A stretch of 64,000 nucleotides of DNA from Acytostelium subglobosum LB1 (lineage: Eukaryota; Evosea; Eumycetozoa; Acytosteliales; Acytosteliaceae): positions 360,443 through 424,442 of the forward strand of contig NW_012236508.1 in assembly GCF_000787575.1 (NCBI RefSeq), written 5' to 3'. Of this stretch, positions 56,487 to 64,000 are shown piece after piece (the first letter of the stretch is position 1; every line of letters begins with the position of its first letter). The notes under the pieces are model-generated. The model did no database searches and was not told the DNA's origin. It saw nothing but the letters and a program-made list of their open reading frames with translations. The translations under genes and the position numbers were made by a program.

Positions 56487-59400
56487 ATGTTGAGTGTCAT
56501 TGATAGCTTCTTGAGGGAATATAAAGATGAACAACAAAGTGACCTCACTGAATTATTCATCAAGTCAGTGACATCATTGAATGATCAAACAACAACAAGT
56601 AGTTTATCATCTGAAGACATATCACTTAAGAATGATTACATTCTTCCAAATATATCAGAGGTATGTCATGTCATGTCATGTCATGTTATATCATTCATCT
56701 CAAAAGTATACATACTTAATTACACCCGTCGACATCCATGTAGTTACTTGCCATTCGACAACATGATGACCAAGAGGTGTTGTTCTGGATAGGCAAGGTT
56801 GTAACATTGTTAGAGTCGACAAATGAAGAGACCAGTTTGGAACGAACAATGACATTGCTCAGTCAAGCCATTGCCCAGCCACATTGGTGTTACCATATCT
56901 TGGTCGATCGCCAATATCTCACAACATTGATCAAGGCACATCAACAGACAGAGGCGATGAATCGTCTGTACACATTGTACATCGACTTGCTTCGACTGTA
57001 CAACGACTGTCCTGATTGTTATGAGAACATATCAATGGCCTTTGGTGAGGAGCGAGTGAGCCAAGAACTATATCAATGTATGATGTCATCAACGTCATCA
57101 CCAACACTGCGATATGGATGGCTCAATGATGTGACACGATCAAGTGCATTATCAAGATTCCTATCCACGCACAAACAACATGTATTAGAGTAAGTACCTC
57201 AACATCACTCAATCAATCAATCAACTTACTAACTCACTGATCAATCAATCAATCAATCATAGATCACTTGACACACTACAATCATCCTTTGTGATAGCGA
57301 TGCGAGAACTAAAGGATTCATTCAAGATTGTGATAATGATTGTCAAGGAGGATGAGGCGATAAGGGACATGCCGGCCAATCAAAAGAGAATGATCAATAT
57401 GATATCACATAGCATGTTCAAAGATATTGCTGACGATGGATTCGTTATGTTCAGTCCATTCATCAACTCTGATGCACTCAATCAAGGAGCAAACTTCTTC
57501 CAACTCTTCCAATCACTCAAGGATGTCCACAATATGAATGCCATCATCAAGTTGATAGGCAATTGCGAGAGCGAGTCGTCAACATCGTCATTCCTCAAAC
57601 AATACGCATCAGTTGAGAACATTATCACAAGAGTACTTAACGAACTAACATGGTCCGATGATTACACTACATTGGTGTTACTCGATGGCATCACTCAATC
57701 ATTCTCAAGCATCAACATGGACAGTGCGCAGGCATCAGCAACTCTCCAACCTCTGGCAGACCATCTCGAGAAGCTCAATCTGAAATCCAATCGTATGGCT
57801 GTATCACTGCCAACCATTCACGCTCCAGTGATCATCAGATCGTTGGTAAGATTGATGGAGATATGTGGAGCAGCCAATAAGAACAACACCAATCTATACC
57901 GATTGGCAATGATATTTTTGGTGCAGTTGGATGATGAGGTTGACCAAGAACTGCATTTGTCAGAGACACTCATCCAGAAGTATCCATTGCTCACCAAGGT
58001 GTTCATCAAGGACCAATACCGCCCCATGATCTATGATTCACTCTCATGCAATGTACATTTCCTCGCCACGCACCATCGTCACAATCTGCTGGAGAGTGAT
58101 CAGAAGCAACTAAAGACGTGGGGCAAGAGACTACTCTGTATGCTCCTTAGCTTCAAATACACGCCCAAAGTACATCGATTTGTCAACTCATATGACAATG
58201 TATCTGAGATTTGGTCCCAATTCATTCGCTCACTTTTCAAAACTGTTGATGGTGATGATAATGGCGATGCCTATCCTGTCGAATGGTTGATTACCGTGAT
58301 ACCCAATGTGTTAATGTTGAATGGCGCGGCAGACGAGATACATCCAGCAGCAGTATTCACATTCTTCAAACTTATCCACAGCTCACGATTGAGCCCGATC
58401 GAGCATGATTGGAAGTCACTCAAACATACATTATTGGCAAAGGTCAATCCAGCTCACAAAGATTATCAATCACAACGTCAATCATACATTGATCACAAGA
58501 TACAATCTATTTTTGATCGATCACCAGCACTCAATCTTGACCCGTCACTCTGGTCATCACTTCCACCAATACCCGTTCGTCACATCATTGATCACTTGGT
58601 TTTGGATGAAGGTGCGACGGACATCGACCTGTGTACACACTCGCGATGGGTCGTGTCACTGTCCACTGTGTCCAAACAGTTCCATCAAGTTGTCAGGGCA
58701 TCCGTGTCCCACAACCCCGTCCCATCACTTGGTATCTGTGACCAAATGAACCATATTGGATCAACATACTGTCTGTTCAAGTCTCCACCACTGCACATGG
58801 ATGCCAAGGACTTGCGATACATACCAATCAAACTGATCAATGAGTGTTTGAACAATTTGGAATCATTGGTCGTGCCCACGGACGATGGATTCCTCGGCAA
58901 AAATGGTTTCCTCTACGGCTATGAGGTTGGTGGTGATGATCTCTTTGACGACGACTTTGGCATTACCTCTCCAATGGAGGTATCCTCATCAGTCCTGATC
59001 ATCACGATCGATGCTCCACGACTTAGACACATCAAGTTTGTCAATCATCCTCGACTCTATGATAGTAATCTATTGGATAACATCAGGGAGGCGGTACCAT
59101 CATGCTTCAAGATCATCGATGGTAAAACCCACCACCAAGGTTGGTCTTACCACGATCGAATGATCAACCTAAACTACGAACACTACAACAAGTATCTATT
59201 TGGTCAACTAGAATCAATATCATTTGTTGGCATTGATTTACCCTCGAATATTCCGATCGGTAGAGTTATTGTGGGTGCAGGTCCAACAACCACAGCTACC
59301 ACATCCAACACAAACGTATCATTCCGACTTGTGTCGCGAGGTTTATGTGATGAGAATAATCATACATTGAGGACGCGACATTATTTAACCTCAATGTATG

Positions 59401-59939
59401 ATTATAAGTACAATGGACCACTACATAGTTGTAATCTACAACAAATGCATCTGCGTGGAATGACCGTAACAAAGGTGTTTGGCTCACCCTGGGATCTCAA
59501 CTCTAGGTGTGACATTCACGAGCATTATGGTGAATCACACAAACATTGGGATACATTGGAGATCAGTGCTCCTGACATTGGTGACCTGATGGACTTGCTC
59601 CCCAACACTCCTAACACAATACGTTCACTTATTATTGTGTTTAGCAATGTAAGGAGAATGATCAAACTTGATCAAAGTGATGGACATGGTATCCAGAGAT
59701 ATCTCAATGACTTGGTGCAACTATTGGGTCAACCAATCTATGACAATCTTTGTATGATCAGATTTAGACTTGATCAAGATAATGATCATCAACATATTCG
59801 GCCACTCAATCAACATCTACTCTCCACAAAGTTAAGGCCACTCAACTTTTATCCTGATCACTATGACAGGACTATCTTCTATCGAATCAATATCCCAGTT
59901 AATGCATCCACAGTCTCAAGCAACAACAATACACAATAA
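56487..59939 (+). CDS. large F-box-like protein, tandem copy 1
   Basis: Exons 56487-56660, 56744-57189 and 57263-59939 (introns of 83 and 73 bp), 1098 aa. Joins are confirmed by the paralog downstream: ISE-LLAIRQHDDQEVLFWIG and VLE-SLDTLQSSFVIAMRE. The N-terminal region is helical (LLRLYNDCPDCYENISMAFG, EERVSQELYQCM). An F-box-like segment at about 635-690 reads WSSLPPIPVRHIIDHLVLDE then SRWVVSLSTVSKQFHQVVRA. The C-terminal part has leucine-rich strands and ends DLVQLLGQPIYDNLCMIRF, LRPLNFYPDHYDRTIFYRI. No enzymatic motif. Possibly an SCF adaptor (inference). A TCATG pentamer repeat (56665-56687) opens intron 1. Confidence 0.78.
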
Positions 59940-59968
59940 GTGACGGGCTTTGTCTTGAATCACGAAAT

Positions 59969-60015
59969 GAGGGCAAGTTAGGGGTGAGGGCAAGGGCGAG
60001 GGTTAGGGTCGAGGG
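59969..60015 (+). repeat. interstitial telomere-like G-rich tract, second copy
   Basis: GAGGGCAAGTTAGGGGTGAG then GGCAAGGGCGAGGGTTAGGG: degenerate GGGNNA hexamers like 29289-29355. It lies between the two tandem F-box-like genes, about 150 bp upstream of the second start. Confidence 0.65.
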
Positions 60016-60105
60016 TTTAAGTTGCAAAACTCAAAATTATTCCAATCACTCAAAATTATTCTAATCACAAATCAAAGAAATGAGAGATAGAGTTAGAAAT
60101 AGTAG

Positions 60106-60148
60106 AGATAGAGATAGAGATAGAGATAGAGATAGAGATAGAGATAGA
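60106..60148 (+). repeat. (GATAGA)n hexamer microsatellite at the 5' end of F-box-like copy 2
   Basis: About seven GATAGA units. If the upstream ATG at 60080 is used they encode an RDRDRD stretch; if the ATG at 60167 is used they are 5' UTR. Confidence 0.8.
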
Positions 60149-60166
60149 TGGAGAGAGAGAGATAGA

Positions 60167-63100
60167 ATGACAACGTTGAATGTCTTTGGGTCATTCTTGA
60201 GGAAGGTTCAAGAGAGTAACTCTGATGTTAGAGTTGACAAAGTACAGATTGATTTGTTCATTCAATCAGTCTGTACATTAGAGACAACCTCTCCGGCTAG
60301 TATATCTTATAACATCTCATTGGTCAAGTATGATTATATGTATCCTTTAATATCACAGGTATGTATCACTAGATTGATTGATTGATTGAATGAATGAATG
60401 ACTGACTGATCCCAAACAATCAAACAAACAAATAAACAAATAAACATATAAAGATACTTGCTAATCGACAATGTGTAGATCAAGATGTGTTGTATTGGAT
60501 AGGTCAGTTTGTTATAATATTTGAGTCATTTGATGATGATGAGATGAGCTTGGAGCGTACAGAGAAGTTGCTCAGTCAGGCCATCGCCAAACCGGATTGG
60601 TGTTACTTCCTCTTGGTTGATCGTCAACATCTAACAACATTGGTGAAGAATACAGATGCAGAGCATATGGACCATTTGTACAGATTGTACATCGACTTGC
60701 TTCGTCTGTACAACGACTGTCCCCATTGTTATGAGAACATCGCTATGGCCTTTGGTGAAGAGCGAGTGAGTCAAGAACTACATCAATGTCTACTGTCGAC
60801 ACCAACATCGTCGCCAAAACTGCGATATGGATGGCTCAATGATGCCACCCGGTCCAAGGCAATGGCAAGATTCCTATCCTCGCACACTCAAGAGGTGTTT
60901 GAGTATGTACCTCACCTTCACTCATTCAATCAATCAATCAAATACTCACTCATTCCCATCACCTACTTAGTTACCTTGACTCAACATCATTTGGGACACT
61001 GTTACGTAGCTACTCGATTGAGCTTGATGTGATGATCTTGGTGCTACAAGATGATAAGCTAATGAGCAGTCAGAGGACCATGGAAAGGCTTAGGAGGATG
61101 GCGGACTTGGACACTATTAACGCCACCACTGATGGAATGGACAAGTTGTCATTATTACTAAGTCCACTCCTCACACCAGACAACCTATCAACCATTAGCT
61201 TGGGTTTGGACACACTCAAGAGTGTTCGTAGCCTGAATACCATAATCAAACTTATGGGCAAGTCATTCCCCGAGCATTACCAGATGTTTGTTGAGCACAT
61301 CAAACGTGGGAACTGGAGCAAGGACGACAATCCCCTCATTCTATTGGATGCCATCACTCAGCACTACAATCAAACAACAACTATATATATGCTCCAACCT
61401 CTTGCCTACACCATAGGCGGACTCATATTGCTCGATGGAAACATTTTGAAGAAATGGCCTACCACCAAAGACACGCCAACAATCATTCGATCACTGATCA
61501 GACTGATGGAGATATGTAACGTTGACAACGACGACTATACAAGTGACACACCACCTAGAAATGATCATTTGTTCTATTTGGCGATGATATATTTGATTAG
61601 GATGTATGATGATATGGACCAAAGTGAGGCGCTCTCTCAGGACCTGGTACAAAGATATCCGATCATGACCAAACGATTTATTGACAAACACTTTCGACCG
61701 TTTCTGGGAGAGATTGGCCACATCAATGTCCACTTCCTTTCAACATGCAATGAACACTCACTGTTCGATCATGATGAAGAGAGGACGCATGAACTCTACA
61801 GGCTTGTCTTCATGCGCTTCCCCGACTCAAAAAGAGTGCACAGACTCATCAACTCATACATCAAGGCATCAGACATATGGACGCAACACGTTGATAACGT
61901 GATGAATGAGAGTAGGTCAAGCTCTGATGAATATTCAAGAACGTACCAAGAGTTAAGGTCACATATAACCAAGGCCAACATCTTATTGTTTAGTGGACCC
62001 ATCAAGTACATACATCCAGCTTCAGTGTTGCACTTTCTCAAGTACTTGTACAACACAAAGTTGTATGAACAGCCAGACCACTTCACAGCTTCATCTTTGA
62101 TCGACTACAAGTCGATCAAACAATCTTTGTTCAACAAGTTCAGACACAATGATGAGGCAAAGTACCAAAGTCTTCGCCAACAGTTCATCGAGATGAAGAG
62201 TCGATCATTCGTGGACCGCCCACCACCACTTGTGGTCGACCCGACCTTGTGGCACACACTACCGCCACTCATTGTGCGACACATTGTCGACTTCCTTGTG
62301 ATGGATGGCCGTAGTGATCGGTCTACTCACTCGCGATGGGTCCTATCACTGTCGACCGTTTCCAAACAATTACATCGCGCAACAATGATGTCTATCTCGA
62401 GCAACCCTGTGCCGTCCCTTGGCATCATCAGGACACTCAATCACATTGGATCGACCTATTGTCTATTCCAGAATGCTCCTCTTCATCTGGATATCAACTA
62501 CATCCAGTATATACCCATACAGTATCTTGATAACATGTTGGAGTATTTGGAATCGTTGACGCTGCCCATTGACGATGAATTCATGTGTCAATACGATGAC
62601 AATCACTTTGATTACATTAATGATGGTGATCGAAAACTAATGTTCGTGGCCATCAGCAATCCCATGCCGCGACTCAAACACATAGAGTTTGTCGAGGAGT
62701 CTAATCTATTTTATTATGATGTCATTGGGAATATGATGAAGGATCCTACATTGAGACCGTGGATCAAGTTTGTCGATCCAGACAAGCATCAAGAAAGGTT
62801 TTATGCAGAGGAGCAATTCGAACATATATATCAACATTATATCAAGGATAGACCATCTCTCGAGTCCATTAAGTATCGCACTAGTTCGATAACCAATCCT
62901 CTTCCTCACCATCCCAACAACCCAAGGCAACAGATATCAAACACATACCACGTTGTCAATTATCACAATGGTGTACCCGTCTACCTGGACAAGGAAGTGC
63001 CACACGCCACATGCGTTCATCTAAATATGTTTAAAGCGAATGTTCAATCCATCCATAACATGATGTATCTGACCAATCTCACCACTTTGATTTTGGAGGG

Positions 63101-63512
63101 CGATTACCATCCAAAGTTGGGAGATACCCTACAAGCATTCTATCAACAATCCAAACGATTGGAGACTTTGGTCGTCAAATTGCCAGACTTGGACGATGTC
63201 CTCAACGTTCTCCCTCGCAATGGACACAGCACAATACAATCATTACATATCCAACTCAGCGATACCGATCTGTTGGCAAGATCAGAAATGGACAAGGACA
63301 ACACATTACGATCTGAATTGGAAACAATGGTGCAACTTCTTGGACAACCAATATTCAATCGATTGACGAGGTTCACCATCCATCTGGATCAAGACTTTAA
63401 AGGTCGTCGTATCACCCCACTCAATCAAACACTCGTGGCATCAATGTTGAAGCCATTGCACTTCCAACCTGATGCCTACGACAGGACTGCCTTCTACAGA
63501 CTATCTGACTGA
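60167..63512 (+). CDS. large F-box-like protein, tandem copy 2
   Basis: Exons 60167-60358, 60454-60902 and 60971-63512 (introns of 95 and 68 bp), 1060 aa. The start at 60167 (MTTLNVFGSFLRKVQES) aligns with copy 1 (MLSVIDSFLREYKDE); an in-frame ATG at 60080 would add 29 residues, mostly RD repeats. Shared landmarks: QILANRQCVDQDVLYWIGQ, LLRLYNDCPHCYENIAMAFG, RYGWLNDATRSKAMARFLSS, F-box-like LPPLIVRHIVDFLVMDG with SRWVLSLSTVSKQLHRATMM, and the C-terminal MVQLLGQPIFNRLTRFTIHL, LKPLHFQPDAYDRTAFYRL. Same intron positions as copy 1, so this is a tandem duplication after intron gain. Copy divergence is large, so the duplication is old. Intact. Confidence 0.78.
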
Positions 63513-64000
63513 CATGTGTGAGTCCGATGACGAGCTACAATGGTGTCTCCTCACAGACTCCATGGTCACCACTCGCAAATGAGCTCACACCCTCAGTTGA
63601 CCTAGGTCAACAACAAATATCCCGAATCAATGGTGTCCACGTGTTGCTATTTATGGGTTGTTCCCGTGTAGCTCGGAATAAACGTCGTTTTGATAGATCC
63701 CTACAGATATTTTCACACACAAACCCACAGGATTTGATCAGATTTTTATTCAAGTGTTGAATCATCACTCCCTTTTTTGGTTCCCAACCTTGGACCTTTG
63801 TCCACAGATCTATTACCAAACTACTACTTTTACTTTTGTATTTATCACATCTATTCTATCATCTTCATCATTGTACGAATAGTGAGCACTATCGGACATT
63901 ACACGAAAATTATTATTATTATCATTATCTTAATGAGATTCATACTTTAATCCATCAAACTATCCATCAAGAAAGACTTTCTTTCGTTGAATCATTCAAT
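63513..64000. other. window end: 3' flank of F-box-like copy 2
   Basis: A short plus-strand frame (63518-63760) directly follows the stop but has no conserved feature and low coding character, so it is not called a gene. The last 200 bp are AT-rich with ATTATT triplets near 63910-63930, likely the promoter of a gene beyond the window. Confidence 0.4.

Noticed and set aside
63518-63760. 80-codon frame after the last F-box-like gene
   Set aside because: Begins 5 bp after a stop codon, no conserved features; most likely 3' UTR.

Overview
This is nuclear DNA of an amoebozoan social amoeba (dictyostelid). The evidence is a recognisable SepA-type septation kinase with armadillo tail, FNIP repeats, a START/F-box/WD40 protein, poly-asparagine and poly-threonine tracts, and very compact genes. 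Introns are 58-174 bp, mostly GTAAGT or GTATGT...AG, and usually carry TCAATCAATCA tracts before the acceptor. The species cannot be fixed by eye. Coding sequence is less AT-rich than in Dictyostelium discoideum, which points to another dictyostelid lineage. No virus-like or transposon coding sequence and no tRNA or rRNA gene was recognised.

Region 1 (1-29.3 kb) is a cluster of seven members (called R1-R7 here, in positional order) of one lineage-specific family of long helical, ankyrin-like repeat proteins. The central result is that the obvious open frames are not separate genes. Each full gene is one transcription unit of two homologous halves, unit A (about 640-670 aa) and unit B (about 700-740 aa), joined by a 58-79 bp intron exactly at the seam. 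R1 (minus, 1410 aa) and R3 (plus, 1356 aa) look intact. R7 (minus) has a single one-base frameshift. R6 has unit A only. R2 is a decayed copy, R4 has an inversion with both breakpoints inside the gene, and R5 is a deletion derivative meeting R4 tail to tail. An FNIP-repeat gene sits inside the cluster and an F-box/LRR-like gene closes it. A degenerate telomere-like G-rich tract (29289-29355) lies at the border with region 2.

Region 2 (29.4-46.2 kb) holds conserved cellular genes: a CDC50 flippase subunit, sepA, an oxysterol-binding protein, a THH1/TOM1/TOM3-type seven-helix protein and a START/F-box/WD40 protein. They are separated by longer AT- and microsatellite-rich spacers; the sepA-OSBP spacer is 3.2 kb.

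Region 3 (46.4-64 kb) mixes lineage-specific and conserved genes: an F-box/LRR-like protein, a LARGE-like glycosyltransferase, a single-unit relative of the repeat family, a second TOM1-type protein, a P-loop uridine-kinase-like enzyme, and a tandem pair of large F-box-like proteins. A short dispersed element (core TGATCAAGATATATGAGTGC) recurs in spacers and introns. An exact 47-bp patch is shared by two unrelated F-box genes in different reading frames.
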